Assembly (NCBI GenBank): GCA_964389025.1
Contig: CAYMCQ010000004.1
Span: 1 to 64,000, forward strand
DNA length: 64,000 nt
From: CAYMCQ01 sp964389025
Lineage (GTDB): Bacteria > Verrucomicrobiota > Verrucomicrobiia > Limisphaerales > CAYMCQ01
Direction: 5' to 3'
Positions 17,201-25,146 of this stretch are shown piece by piece (position 1 is the first letter of the stretch; every line of letters starts with the position of its first letter). The position numbers and the translations under genes are program-made. The notes under the pieces are model-generated. The model had not been told where the DNA came from and searched no databases. It worked only from the letters and a program-made list of their open reading frames with translations.

Positions 17201-17392
17201 ATCCGTGACATAAAGCCGTCCTTGCTCGTCAAAACTCATCGTCATCGGGCGCTTGATGAGGTTTGTTGTGGTGACGAGTTCGATCTCGAAACCGTCGGGC
17301 ACTTTGAGAATCTGATTTCCGAACTTGAATTCAGCCGCGTGAAGTTTGACGGCCAGCGTCGCGAGAACAATTGCGGAGCAAAAGCGTTTCAT
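14225..17392 (-). CDS. PVC-type membrane-bound dehydrogenase with HEAT repeats and C-terminal cytochrome c
   Basis: 1055 residues from the ATG at 17392, which begins a signal peptide (MKRFCSAIVLATLAVKLHA). Residues 20-400 form a beta-propeller dehydrogenase domain with DTDGDGKFDK and DTNNDGAADV calcium-loop-like repeats. The middle is HEAT-like alpha repeats. About 120 residues from the end is the heme motif CSTCH, followed by the PVC heme-domain pattern GNFGPDLTTIGK and ending MPQGLDTQLTKQELADLVAFLK. These proteins occur by the dozen in Planctomycetes and Verrucomicrobia and are thought to oxidise sugars in the periplasm; the substrate is unknown. A longer frame upstream adds 34 residues without signal features. 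Confidence 0.93.
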   Translation of the reverse strand: MKRFCSAIVLATLAVKLHAAEFKFGNQILKVPDGFEIELVTTTNLIKRPMTMSFDEQGRLYVTDSSGSSEKGPTQYELHNHRVMRLEDTDGDGKFDKSATFADNMMFPEGCLYHDGSVYVGAPPSIWKLTDTNNDGAADVRVEWHQGKTLTGCANDVHGPYLGPDGWIYWCKGAFAEQTYEVNGKPWSSKASHIFRARPDHTGIEPVLTGGMDNPVAVAFSPEGERFLAGTFFEPSNGRRDGVIHAIYGGVYGKPNDVLEGHKRTGDLMPVMTHLGASASCDLIFYRSKIFGGDFQNNLFVANFNLHNVTRHILEPDGATFKTKDSVFLSCENDPDFHPTCVLEDADGSLLVIDTGGWYKICCPTSQLYKPDVLGAIYRIRKKGAPKVEDPRGLQFDWAKSSPGELVELLDDERPYVVERAIQTLAKKGERSPDALRKGLNPPPPRPVKPLTAKKFQNIIWTLTRIDSQQAREAVRAALVMTLFPKTLFNNDENLRHTALTSISLWRDGKDSNLLRQFLLHEQSPAISRIAVEAIGRVGATNLVEHLLPQVIGKMKNEDRVLEHSVIYALIELGDSAAIRKWASPFAPSGTPAQISRAALIALDQMDNGGLKPERVTPALASKDRRLKQTALWIIGHHPEWGGALTGFFREQLARTNFVAAEVDEFHNLLVQFARDASVQELLAATARDSKSKEARIVALHAMSRAGLKQAPQDWLKVLEAILGEDDEAILRASIAAIRSLASLPAEKKPNMTQALLRLACNDKLPEDLRVEALAAMSPRPGGLDEMSFSFVTANLDQRKPIQQRNSAAFVLSREKLTDRQQLWLAEEIKQVGPMEVLKLLPAFERSTNEAVGLKLISSLKESKAASGLRAETLTNRIANFPASVKKAADEFLASLNTDAAAQRKQIDELLAEMKDGDIRRGQAVFNGSKAACSTCHAIGYLGGNFGPDLTTIGKVRTERDLLESVVYPSASFVRSYEPLIVAMKSSEDYSGILKKDSPDEIILVTGPNAEVRIARADIKEMRPGAVSVMPQGLDTQLTKQELADLVAFLKATSW

Positions 17393-17462
17393 AACAGCGG
17401 TGAAGATTGAACGGAAAGGAAACAAATTTTGCGAGAAAAAGTTTTCCCTCGCCAGAGGCAAA

Positions 17463-17867
17463 TCAGGGATTGCTCGTGATTTTGTTCCAGTCAAGTCCCT
17501 GCACGCCCGCGTAGATGGCGAAGGCTTTTTCGTTTTGGATCAGCACGGCGCGCACGACACTCGAATCATCCGAGCGGCCAAGATTCAAAACGGAGTCGGG
17601 GATGATCCCCATTTTCTTGTGCGAGTAGATCAGCGCAAAGACGGATTGCGCAAACGCGCAGTATGGCAAATCTTTGTAAGCGCCCTCGGCGGTGTCCTCA
17701 ACGGCGTTGGCAAGAAATTCAAGCTGGTCAACGAGGTGCGGAAAGTTTGGCTCGTTGATCTGCGTGAACTGGACTTTCCATAGCGGCAGATGCCGCAAAA
17801 CATTTTCCACGACGGCGGGCGTGATGGACGCCGCGCCGTGATTCACGAAGTCAACGATTTCTGCCAT
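17463..17867 (-). CDS. DUF1232 (YkvA-like) protein
   Basis: 134 residues. The C-terminal half, LPYCAFAQSVFALIYSHKKMGIIPDSVLNLGRSDDSSVVRAVL, follows the DUF1232 pattern, in which a hydrophobic helix is followed by an IPD motif and a DD pair. The N-terminal 60 residues are soluble and unassigned. The canonical SPIDLIPD is altered to KKMGIIPD here. Function is not known for the family. It stands alone between the PVC dehydrogenase and ychF on the same strand. Confidence 0.72.
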   Translation of the reverse strand: MAEIVDFVNHGAASITPAVVENVLRHLPLWKVQFTQINEPNFPHLVDQLEFLANAVEDTAEGAYKDLPYCAFAQSVFALIYSHKKMGIIPDSVLNLGRSDDSSVVRAVLIQNEKAFAIYAGVQGLDWNKITSNP

Positions 17868-17921
17868 GCCGGAAGTTTAGCGGAATAATCCGCCGTGTCC
17901 AAAAAGAAAAATTCAACCGGG

Positions 17922-19025
17922 CTACACATTGAACTTGAACAGCAGCACGTCGCCGTCTTTTACGACGTATTCCTTGCCCTCCATGCGATACAGCCCGCGT
18001 TCGCGCGCGGCGGCGACGGAGCCGCACTTCGCCAAATCGTCGTAGGCCACCGTCTCGGCTTTGATGAAGCCGCGCTCGAAATCCGAGTGGATCACGCCCG
18101 CAGCCTTCGGCGCAGTGTCTCCGGCATGAATCGTCCACGCGCGAACTTCCTTCTCACCAGCGGTGAAATAAGTCCGCAGCCCCAGCAAGTGATACGTCGC
18201 CCGAATCAGCGCGCCCACGCCGGACTCTTCCACGCCAAGCTCCTTCAAAAATTCCCTCGCCTCGTCAGCCGATAGATCAATCAAGTCGCTCTCGATCTGC
18301 GCGCTGATGACAACGGCCTCGCAGGCGAAATGATGCGCCGCGTAGTCGCGGACTTTTTGGACGAAGGGGTTTTTGTCGGCGGTCGCGAGGTCGCCCTCCT
18401 TCACGTTGCACGCGAAAATGGTGGGCTTGTCGGTCATCAACCAGAACAGTCGCGACACAGTTTTGTCTTCCGGCGAAAGTTCGAGCGTGAGCGCGGGCTT
18501 GCCGGCGTTCAAGTGCGGCTCAAGTTTTTTCAGAACATTTTCCTGCGCGATGGCTTCCTTGTCGCCGCGCTTGGCGTCTTTCGCGACGCTCGCCAGCCGT
18601 TTCTGCACCGCTTCCAGATCGGCAAGCACCAGCTCCGTCGTGATCGTCTCGATGTCGCGCACGGGATCAATGCTGCCCGCGACGTGATGGATGTCCGCGT
18701 CCTCGAAACAACGGACGACCTGCACCATCGCATCCACTTCGCGGATGTGGCTGAGAAACTTATTCCCGAGACCTTCACCCTGCGATGCGCCTTTCACGAG
18801 GCCGGCGATGTCCACAAACTCAATCGCCGCCGGAATGATGACTTGCGTCTTTGCGATCTTGGAGAGCGGTTCCAGCCGCGCATCCGGCACGGTGACCACG
18901 CCGACGTTCGGGTCAATCGTGCAAAAGGGATAATTCTCCGCTGCCGCCTTGCGCGTGCGCGTGACGGCGTTGAACAAAGTTGACTTCCCGACATTGGGCA
19001 GACCGACAATTCCGGCTTTCAGCAT
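17922..19025 (-). CDS. ychF: Ribosome-binding GTPase/ATPase YchF
   Basis: 367 residues, normal length (about 363). An Obg-family P-loop NTPase that hydrolyses ATP in preference to GTP and binds ribosomes. It shows GLPNVGKSTLFNAVT at the start, the NYPFCTIDPNVGVVTVPD switch region, DIAGLVKGASQGEGLGN, the NVKE variant of the NKxD motif (FACNVKEGD), and a C-terminal TGS domain ending VVKDGDVLLFKFNV. The VapBC pair and then obg lie directly upstream on the same strand. Confidence 0.97.
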   Translation of the reverse strand: MLKAGIVGLPNVGKSTLFNAVTRTRKAAAENYPFCTIDPNVGVVTVPDARLEPLSKIAKTQVIIPAAIEFVDIAGLVKGASQGEGLGNKFLSHIREVDAMVQVVRCFEDADIHHVAGSIDPVRDIETITTELVLADLEAVQKRLASVAKDAKRGDKEAIAQENVLKKLEPHLNAGKPALTLELSPEDKTVSRLFWLMTDKPTIFACNVKEGDLATADKNPFVQKVRDYAAHHFACEAVVISAQIESDLIDLSADEAREFLKELGVEESGVGALIRATYHLLGLRTYFTAGEKEVRAWTIHAGDTAPKAAGVIHSDFERGFIKAETVAYDDLAKCGSVAAARERGLYRMEGKEYVVKDGDVLLFKFNV

Positions 19026-19034
19026 AAATAAAAA

Positions 19035-19451
19035 TCAGCGTGTTGGTTTCCAAGGGTTAAAGACTGGATAATAGAAGTCTGCCTCGTTGCGCGTGACAAG
19101 GGTCAGTCCGAAATGAATGGCTGTGGATTCAATCTGGCTGTCGAGCACGGACAAATTGCGACCGCGCTTTTGTGCTTCGGCAACCAGATGCGCCCACTCG
19201 ACAGCCACGCCCTCGGTGAAGTCCAGAATCCGACCGCCATAATCTTCACGGAGAAATTTCAACGCGCGCTCCAGAGTGCGCCGACGCTTTCCTTCGGGCA
19301 GTCGTTCCACACCAAACAGCATTTCGCCGATGCTGATGGAACTGATGGCCGTGAGTGGCTCGTTGGCCTCTAGCCATTCAAGCAAACCGGGAAACGGGTC
19401 GGGTTTGGTGAGTTCGGAGAGCGCGTTCGTATCCAGCAGCCACTTCACCAA
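19035..19451 (-). CDS. vapC: VapC-type PIN-domain toxin
   Basis: 138 residues. A PIN-domain ribonuclease with acidic metal-binding residues at LLDTNALSEL (Asp near residue 7), the Glu of SIGEMLFGVERLP, and the Asp of LSVLDSQIESTAIHFGLTLVTRNEADF. VapC toxins typically cleave tRNA or rRNA. The start overlaps the 3' end of the AbrB-type antitoxin by 7 nt, the usual antitoxin-first order. It sits 9 nt before the ychF start, so read-through into ychF is likely. Confidence 0.92.
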   Translation of the reverse strand: MVKWLLDTNALSELTKPDPFPGLLEWLEANEPLTAISSISIGEMLFGVERLPEGKRRRTLERALKFLREDYGGRILDFTEGVAVEWAHLVAEAQKRGRNLSVLDSQIESTAIHFGLTLVTRNEADFYYPVFNPWKPTR

Positions 19452-19672
19452 GCCACCTCCCGCACACGCTCGCGGCTTCGCTTCATGTCAAGGCCATGAA
19501 GCCGGCGCAGATGCCAGACCAGTGAATGCTTTGGCTTGCGGGCGTGACGAAGAAGGATGTCGCCATTGGAAAGCTCCAACAAAATCAAATCGTCTCCCGC
19601 GCGAAACTTATGTCGTTCGCGAACCAGTCGTGGAATCACCACCTGGCCTTTGCTGGAAATCGTTGTCGTCAC
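19445..19672 (-). CDS. vapB: AbrB/MazE-fold antitoxin (VapB type)
   Basis: 75 residues from a GTG at 19672, chosen because the SpoVT-AbrB fold begins right there (TTTISSKGQVVIPRLVRERHKF, then GDDLILLEL). The open frame extends 38 codons upstream, but that part has no family character. The domain binds operator DNA as a dimer, and the C-terminal tail (about residues 45-75) would block the VapC active site. It is the first gene of the pair and likely autoregulates it. Confidence 0.85.
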   Translation of the reverse strand: MTTTISSKGQVVIPRLVRERHKFRAGDDLILLELSNGDILLRHARKPKHSLVWHLRRLHGLDMKRSRERVREVAW

Positions 19673-19807
19673 AGAGTAAGAGTGTCTTACCAAATCAAAC
19701 CGCGTCAAGTGAAGAACAGCAGGGGCGACGGCAAACTTTGGTGGACGGATCATTTCCCGGTCACGGCTGCGTTGAAGTTCGTCCAAAAGCAGAACTAGCA
19801 GCGCGAA

Positions 19808-20989
19808 CTACTTTTTCTTCACCGGTTTTTCGACCGCTTCGCGAATCGTCTCCTTAAACTTTTCTATACCCTGATCGAACGCCGCAGAAATCGGCATCAC
19901 GGAAACTTTGCGGAATTTCTTTTTGAACTTCTTCAGATTCTCTTCCGCGATCGCCTCGTCCATTTTGTTTGCGACGACGAGGCGCGGTTTTTCGAGCAGC
20001 GCGGCTTCGTAGTATTCGAGCTCGATGAGGAGTTGTTTGTAATCGTCCCACGGCTCGCGGCCATCCGTGCCGGCCATGTCGAGCAGCAGCACGAGAACTT
20101 TGCAGCGCCGGATGTGGCGGAGAAATGCGTGGCCGAGACCAACGTTGTTGTGCGCGCCTTCGATCAATCCCGGAATGTCGCAAACAGTGAGCCGATGCCA
20201 GTCGGGATATTCCACGATGCCGATTTGCGGATGCAACGTCGTGAACGGATACGGTGCGATCTTCGGTCGCGCATGGGAAATGGCGGTGAGCAAAGTGGAT
20301 TTGCCGGCGTTCGGATAACCGACCAGCCCGACTTCGGCGAGAATTCGTAACTCAAAAACAAAATCTCCTTCATCGCCCGCTTCACCCGGTTGCGCGAAGC
20401 GCGGCGTCTGCCGCGCAGCCGTCGCGAAGTTGCGATTGCCCAATCCACCGCGACCGCCTTTGCACAAAACGAAACGCTCGCCGTGCTTCGTGAGGTCGGC
20501 GACCAATTCAGCGCCTTCATGTTTCGGCGAAAGCACCGCTTTATCTTCCGTTTCCTCTGCTGCAAGGTCGTATTCCATCGCCTGCTCCCTCCCGGCAAAG
20601 CGGATCATCGGACGTTTGCCTGTGCTCGTCAAAAAAGTTGTCTGCGGTTTCTCCTCCTCATCAGATTCAGGTTCAACCGGTAGCTCTTTCGCGGGCAACC
20701 GCCACACAAGCGTCCCGCACGGGACTTTCACGACCAGATCTTTTCCACCGATTCCGTCCATGCCTTTGCCCAATCCCTGCTTGCCGTCCTGCGCGAGCAG
20801 TCGCGGTGTGTAAAATTGCGCAATGAGATTGTTCAGGTCGTGGTCGGCTTCGAGAATCACGTCGCCGCCGCGACCGCCATTGCCGCCGCTCGGTCCGCCT
20901 TTGGGGCGATACGCCTCGCGTAAAAAAGCGACAACACCTTTGCCACCGTGACCGGCGCGCGCATAGATTTTTACTTCGTCAACGAACAT
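19808..20989 (-). CDS. obg: GTPase ObgE/CgtA
   Basis: 393 residues. The glycine-rich Obg fold comes first (RAGHGGKGVVAFLREAYRPKGGPSGGNGGRGGDV), then the G domain with GYPNAGKSTLLTAISHARPKIAPYPFTTL, DIPGLIEGAH and VANKMDEA. Residues 120-165 hold a short charged insertion (PVEPESDEEEKPQT) between the folds. It is needed for late 50S assembly and the stress response. The family order rplU-rpmA-obg is conserved here, with rpmA 150 nt upstream and a terminator and a repeat between. Confidence 0.97.
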   Translation of the reverse strand: MFVDEVKIYARAGHGGKGVVAFLREAYRPKGGPSGGNGGRGGDVILEADHDLNNLIAQFYTPRLLAQDGKQGLGKGMDGIGGKDLVVKVPCGTLVWRLPAKELPVEPESDEEEKPQTTFLTSTGKRPMIRFAGREQAMEYDLAAEETEDKAVLSPKHEGAELVADLTKHGERFVLCKGGRGGLGNRNFATAARQTPRFAQPGEAGDEGDFVFELRILAEVGLVGYPNAGKSTLLTAISHARPKIAPYPFTTLHPQIGIVEYPDWHRLTVCDIPGLIEGAHNNVGLGHAFLRHIRRCKVLVLLLDMAGTDGREPWDDYKQLLIELEYYEAALLEKPRLVVANKMDEAIAEENLKKFKKKFRKVSVMPISAAFDQGIEKFKETIREAVEKPVKKK

Positions 20990-21011
20990 GAAAAACTCCA
21001 GAATTATTTAA

Positions 21012-21070
21012 TAAGGAAACCATGAATGCAGGAAGAATTTTTTGCTTCATGGCTTCCTGGTTTCCTTATC
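21012..21070. repeat. Heptamer-type inverted repeat between obg and rpmA
   Basis: Left arm around AAGGAAACCATGAATG (21014-21029) and right arm GCTTCATGGCTTCCTGGTTT with following CCTTAT are near reverse complements, each arm built from short variants of GGAAACC, AGGAAGC and CATGAAG. It occupies the spacer between obg and rpmA, next to the rpmA terminator. Confidence 0.7.
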
Positions 21071-21088
21071 CAACCTCTTTTCTGAAAC

Positions 21089-21116
21089 AAAAAAGGCGAG
21101 GCCAGTTGACCTCGCC
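21089..21116 (-). terminator. Terminator after rpmA
   Basis: Stem GGCGAGG (21095-21101) pairs with CCTCGCC (21110-21116). On the minus strand the stem is followed by six T. It lies 23 nt past the rpmA stop and before obg, so rplU-rpmA may end here, with obg transcribed from its own promoter or by read-through. Confidence 0.82.
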
Positions 21117-21138
21117 AGTGAAATCATTTTGAGCGTCG

Positions 21139-21402
21139 TTACTTCGCAGCCTTCGCAGTTTCCGCCGCCACATTCACGCGCTTGCTGTTTTTGTCGAAGA
21201 AAACTTTTCCGTCCTTCAATGCGAACAATGTCCAGTCGCGGCCCGTGCCGACATTCGCGCCGGCTTGGAATTTCGTCCCGCGCTGGCGGACGATGATGCT
21301 TCCGGCGGTCACGAGTGTGCCGCCAAATTCTTTCACGCCAAGCCGTTTGCTGACGCTGTCGCGCCCGTTGCGGACGCTGCCTTGACCTTTTTTATGTGCC
21401 AT
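21139..21402 (-). CDS. rpmA: 50S ribosomal protein L27
   Basis: 87 residues. It begins MAHKKGQGSVRNGRDSVSKR and continues LGVKEFGGTLVTAGSIIVRQRGT, both diagnostic. The flexible N-terminus reaches the peptidyl transferase centre. No Firmicutes-style cleavable leader precedes AHKKG. It lies 66 nt downstream of rplU, and most of that spacer is a 51-bp dispersed repeat. Confidence 0.97.
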   Translation of the reverse strand: MAHKKGQGSVRNGRDSVSKRLGVKEFGGTLVTAGSIIVRQRGTKFQAGANVGTGRDWTLFALKDGKVFFDKNSKRVNVAAETAKAAK

Positions 21403-21414
21403 AAATTTTTTATT

Positions 21415-21465
21415 GGTAGGGACGCGTTGCTGCGCGTCCTGGCCGACCAGCAGGTCGGCCCTACC
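21415..21465. repeat. 51-bp dispersed repeat between rplU and rpmA
   Basis: Starts GGTAGGGACGCG and ends GGTCGGCCCTACC, with inner hairpins (GACGCG/CGCGTC and GGCCGACC/GGTCGGCC). Its reverse complement aligns without gaps to 33499-33549, the linker between HAD and Nudix domains, with six differences in 51 bases. The same sequence is thus intergenic here and coding there. Confidence 0.85.
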
Positions 21466-21468
21466 GGT

Positions 21469-21780
21469 TTAGAGTTTTATTTCCGTGATCTTTACGACGG
21501 TCAGTTCCTGCCGGTGACCGATTTTTTTGCGATAGCCTTTGCGGCGTTTCAGCTTGAACGCGACTTTCTTTTCGCCGCGAATGTGTTCCACCACGTCCGC
21601 CGTGATTGTCGCAGCCGCAACAGTCGGCGAGCCGACGGTGAGTTTGCCGTCGTTGTTGACGAGCAGCACGCGGTCGAACGTAAACGGCTTGCCTGCCTCG
21701 ACATCAAGGCGTTCGATTTCCAACGTGTCCCCGGCGGCGACGCGGTATTGTTTGCTTCCAGTTTCTAAGACGGCATACAT
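21469..21780 (-). CDS. rplU: 50S ribosomal protein L21
   Basis: 103 residues, usual length. It begins MYAVLETGSKQYRVAAGDTLEIERL with VLLVNNDGKLTVGSP, and ends with the basic KLKRRKGYRKKIGHRQELTVVKITEI, the 23S rRNA-binding hallmark. It is the first gene of the rplU-rpmA unit. Its promoter should lie in the 156-nt gap to the TPR gene, but no clear boxes are visible. Confidence 0.97.
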   Translation of the reverse strand: MYAVLETGSKQYRVAAGDTLEIERLDVEAGKPFTFDRVLLVNNDGKLTVGSPTVAAATITADVVEHIRGEKKVAFKLKRRKGYRKKIGHRQELTVVKITEIKL

Positions 21781-21936
21781 AAATTGTTTTCCAAAAGGCC
21801 GACGAATAAAACAGAAGCGGCGCTAAGTGTCAATCGGCATTTCCAGAATTTGTCTCGACTCTATTGAAATGTGGCCTTGCCTTGATTTGGTGGACAGGAG
21901 CGTAATCTTCGTTGCCCGTGCTTTTAACCTCCCGGT

Positions 21937-24111
21937 TCAGGGGGTTTTTTGGCGTCCGTCCGGCGACGATTCGTAAAAAGGCTGGCCAGCCTGATACAAA
22001 TGCAGACGGCCCTGAATCTCCTGCGCTAAAACTGGATGGGCTGCCGCCGTGGCCAGCGCCAGCGCCTGCTTGGCGGTCACCACCGCCCGGCCGAAATCCC
22101 CGCTTGCAGCCTGCGCCGCCGCCAGCGCGTCCAGCACTTCCGGAGAGCGGGATTGAGTCAGTTCCCGCGCCCGCTGCGCCAACCGCAGCGCTTCCGCCGG
22201 ATTGCGAAACTGCGCTTCGATGCAAGTCGCCAGCAACCACGCGAGATTATAACCAGCTTCAATGTAATAGGGTTTGAGTTGAAGCGCCCGCTCGTAGTGC
22301 GGAATAGCTTCATGCCACATCCCTTGTTTGACCAACGCGAGGCCTAAATTGTTGTGGACTTCGGCGGAATCGGGTTTGAGTTGGAGCGCCCGTTCGTAGT
22401 GTGGAACGGCTGCGTTCCACTTCCCTTGTTGGGTTAACGCGACACCTAAGTTACTGTGGGCTTCGGCGGAATCGGGTTTGAGTTGGAGCGCCTGCTCGAA
22501 TTCTGGAATGGCTGCATTCCACTTCCCTAGTTGGGCCAACGCGACCCCCAAATTAATGTGGGCTTCAGCGTAACTTGGTTTGAGTTGGAGCGCCCGCTCA
22601 TAGTGTGGAATGGCTGCATTCAACTTACCTCGTTCCGCCAGCGCGTTGCCCAAATTGTTGTGGGCGAAGAAATTTCCTGACGTGCAGGCCAGCGTGTGTG
22701 CCCAAAGGGAAACACTGTCGCGCCAATGCCGGGTCTGGATATGGGCCAGGACCAGCAAACCTGTCAGAATCACGACGGCAGCGGCTGGCAGCATGGCTCG
22801 GCAGACGCGCCAAGCCCCGCACAGATCCACCGCACCCCAAGCCACCATGACATACAAGCCCAAGTGCGGCAGGTAGGTATAGCGATCCGCGCGCGCATGG
22901 CTTCCCACCTGCAGAAACCCGATCACAGGCACCAGCATCCCCAAATACCACAGCCAGCCCACCAACAGGTAAGGCCGTTTACGCTGCCACTTCACTGCGC
23001 TTACCGAAAGGAAGATCAAGACCACCCCGCACAAACCAACCGTCCAAACAGACAGTTGATTTCCCGGATGCGGATAAAGGACGGCTAAACCAGACGGATA
23101 GAACATTTGCCCGATGTAAACCGCGCAGGCTACCAACGCGTTGCCGATCCGCGACAAAAAACTTAGGTTTTGAACCGATCGGATCGCACTTTCTTGCGCC
23201 AGGATGGTGGCCACACAAGAAGCGGCGCTCAACAGCAGGAATGGAATCTTTTCAATCATCAGCTGCCGGAACGTCGCCGGGTTTGGTCCCAGGTGATTCT
23301 CAAACCGCTTCAGTTCGACGTTCGTTGGCGAACCCCGGCGCATCCGTCCCAGCGGCCAGTAGTCCAGCAGCAATAAGACGAACGGCAACGTCACCAACAT
23401 GGGCTTGGACAGCAGTCCCAGCGCGAACAGCAGCAGCACCAGCCAATAATCCTTGGAGGTCAGCAGGCGGAGATGCGAACGCGTGTGGTTGCCTCCGGCA
23501 TGCGATCTTCCCGTTTCTGACCGCCGGACATAGCGAACATAAGCCCCAAGCGTCAACGCGAAGAACAAACCGCTCAACACATCCTTGCGTTCCGCAACCC
23601 AGGCGACCGATTCCACCCGCAACGGATGGAGGGCAAACACCGCCGCCACGAAAGCGCTGGGCCAGAACGCCCCCGTCAGATTGCGGAATACAAGTAACAA
23701 CACGATGGCGGTCGCCGCGTGGAGCAGCACATTGGTCAGATGATGACCACCAGGCTTCAGCCCGTAGAACTGGCAGTCCAACATGTGTGAGAGGGACGTC
23801 AAGGGATGCCAGTTGTCGCCGTGGGAGTGCGTAAACGCCCACGCGATTCCACTTCGGTTAAGCCCTTGGGTGATGGTTGAATTCTCGTAGACATACCTAT
23901 CATCGTCGTAGTTGACGAATTCGTGGTGAAGTGTCTGGCCAAACACGACCCACACGGCCAGTGCCAGCAAGAGGCAAGTGATGCCAGTGACCCAGCCAAT
24001 GGGCTGTCGAACTGCCGGCTTGGAGGCGTTGTCAGCCCGGTCGGTGATGGCCCCGGCCTGCGGCGGCGATCCGGTTACGCGGGCCGATTTGCCTTTTAAT
24101 CGTTGAGTCAT
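21937..24111 (-). CDS. TMTC-like polytopic membrane protein with C-terminal TPR repeats
   Basis: 724 residues from the ATG at 24111. Residues 40-480 contain about ten membrane spans, with an early acidic loop motif FVNYDDDRYVYENSTI and the HPLRVESVAWVAERKDVLSG segment. These are typical of TMTC/GT-C type glycosyltransferase-like proteins. From about residue 510 there are at least four TPR units of 34 residues (pattern AIPHYERALQLKPDSAEAH). Function may be protein O-glycosylation by homology, but only the fold is supported. The DNA of the TPR units is nearly identical from unit to unit. The open frame extends 42 codons upstream of the chosen start. Confidence 0.85.
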   Translation of the reverse strand: MTQRLKGKSARVTGSPPQAGAITDRADNASKPAVRQPIGWVTGITCLLLALAVWVVFGQTLHHEFVNYDDDRYVYENSTITQGLNRSGIAWAFTHSHGDNWHPLTSLSHMLDCQFYGLKPGGHHLTNVLLHAATAIVLLLVFRNLTGAFWPSAFVAAVFALHPLRVESVAWVAERKDVLSGLFFALTLGAYVRYVRRSETGRSHAGGNHTRSHLRLLTSKDYWLVLLLFALGLLSKPMLVTLPFVLLLLDYWPLGRMRRGSPTNVELKRFENHLGPNPATFRQLMIEKIPFLLLSAASCVATILAQESAIRSVQNLSFLSRIGNALVACAVYIGQMFYPSGLAVLYPHPGNQLSVWTVGLCGVVLIFLSVSAVKWQRKRPYLLVGWLWYLGMLVPVIGFLQVGSHARADRYTYLPHLGLYVMVAWGAVDLCGAWRVCRAMLPAAAVVILTGLLVLAHIQTRHWRDSVSLWAHTLACTSGNFFAHNNLGNALAERGKLNAAIPHYERALQLKPSYAEAHINLGVALAQLGKWNAAIPEFEQALQLKPDSAEAHSNLGVALTQQGKWNAAVPHYERALQLKPDSAEVHNNLGLALVKQGMWHEAIPHYERALQLKPYYIEAGYNLAWLLATCIEAQFRNPAEALRLAQRARELTQSRSPEVLDALAAAQAASGDFGRAVVTAKQALALATAAAHPVLAQEIQGRLHLYQAGQPFYESSPDGRQKTP
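22270..22620. repeat. 102-bp tandem repeats encoding the TPR units
   Basis: Three to four copies of a 102-bp unit (34 codons). The segment around GGTTTGAGTTGGAGCGCC recurs at 22373, 22475 and 22577 with few changes, and at 22271 with more. High DNA identity among units indicates recent amplification or gene conversion. Confidence 0.85.
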
Positions 24112-24396
24112 CGGATGATTCCACGTTATGCGGATGGCGCCGGGTGATTCAATCAATAAACGGGCGAGTTCCGACGCGCAATGGTGACCTCGTTCTACGA
24201 CCTGATGGACAGCACCTATGACGCGCCTCAAATTCACGCTTCAGTTGCCGCTTGGGCCATGTGCTGATCACTGACCTGGCACGCTCGTCGTTTGCCTTTC
24301 ACTATTGCCCGGGTTTATCAGTCTTGGTTTCGATGCCGTCGTTCTGCCGTGGTTTTTCATTCTGCATATTCTCGGGAATGTGTTAAAAGCGTTGAA

Positions 24397-24738
24397 TCAG
24401 GTCGTCGTTTTCCCCCGATACTCAATGACCTTCACCTTTTCCAGCGTCACGAGTCCGCCGCCGACCATTTCGTTCAACGCTGGCAGGAACGCCTGGATTT
24501 TTTCCTCGCTGTCCACGATTTCGATGACGACGGGCAAATCCATAGAGAGCCGGAGGATTTTTGCCGTGTGCAGCCGGCTCGATTTGCCGAAGCCCATCGC
24601 GCCGCGCAAGACCGTCGCGCCCGCGAGGTGCGCTTCGCGCGCCTTGAGCACGATGGCTTCGTAGAGCGGCTTGTGCTGCCAACGGTCGCTTTCGCCGATG
24701 AAAATTCTGAGCAGCACCGCTTCATGTGGGATTTGCAT
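24397..24738 (-). CDS. DUF190 protein, partner of CrcB
   Basis: 113 residues. It starts MQIPHEAVLLRIFIGESDRW and continues with the DUF190 hallmarks KPLYEAIVLKAREAHLAGATVLRGAMGFG and LPVVIEIVDSEEKIQAFLP. DUF190 proteins have a PII-like ferredoxin fold and are usually encoded next to crcB, as here (1-nt gap). A regulatory role on the fluoride channel is suspected but not shown. Confidence 0.92.
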   Translation of the reverse strand: MQIPHEAVLLRIFIGESDRWQHKPLYEAIVLKAREAHLAGATVLRGAMGFGKSSRLHTAKILRLSMDLPVVIEIVDSEEKIQAFLPALNEMVGGGLVTLEKVKVIEYRGKTTT

Positions 24739-24739
24739 A

Positions 24740-25144
24740 TCAACTTCCTTTCATTGAATTGACAACCGAGCCGAGCAGATAACCGAGCCAGACGGCGACC
24801 ATGCAAAGCACGACGGAGAAAATCACATTGCCGCCCGCATAAAGCCATTCACGGTCGCGGATGAGGTTCAGCGTTTGCAGACTGAATGAGGAAAACGTTG
24901 TGTAACCGCCGCAAATGCCAATCATCAAAAATTGAGTCGCAAACGTGCGCGATCGCGAATCCATCCGGCCTTCCGGGCTGGCCAGTGCCGCAATGAAACC
25001 AATGACGAACGAGCCGGTGACGTTCACGAGCAAAGTTCCCCACGGAAACGTTTCGCCAAACTGTCGCGCGATGATTCCTGAAAACGCATAACGCGCCACG
25101 CTGCCGAGCGCGCCGCCAATTGCTATCCAAAAGTAAGTCAGCAT
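24740..25144 (-). CDS. crcB: Fluoride ion channel CrcB/Fluc
   Basis: 134 residues from the ATG at 25144. Four membrane helices with the Fluc motifs GGALGSVARYAFSG, PWGTLLVNVTGSFVIGF (pore Asn) and GICGGYTTFSSFSLQTLNLIR (the central TTFS sodium site). It exports fluoride as an antiparallel dimer. The frame continues 24 codons upstream into the CBM9-like gene, but the family starts here. No fluoride riboswitch is apparent because the upstream gene ends 2 nt before the start. Confidence 0.94.
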   Translation of the reverse strand: MLTYFWIAIGGALGSVARYAFSGIIARQFGETFPWGTLLVNVTGSFVIGFIAALASPEGRMDSRSRTFATQFLMIGICGGYTTFSSFSLQTLNLIRDREWLYAGGNVIFSVVLCMVAVWLGYLLGSVVNSMKGS

Positions 25145-25146
25145 AG

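Noticed and set aside
21830..22240. Minus-strand frame of 136 codons overlapping the TPR gene end
   Set aside because: Gly/Ala-rich translation in another register of the TPR protein; no motif and no start signal.
24740..25144. Fluoride riboswitch upstream of crcB
   Set aside because: The preceding gene ends 2 nt before crcB, leaving no room for an aptamer directly upstream, and none was recognised further up.
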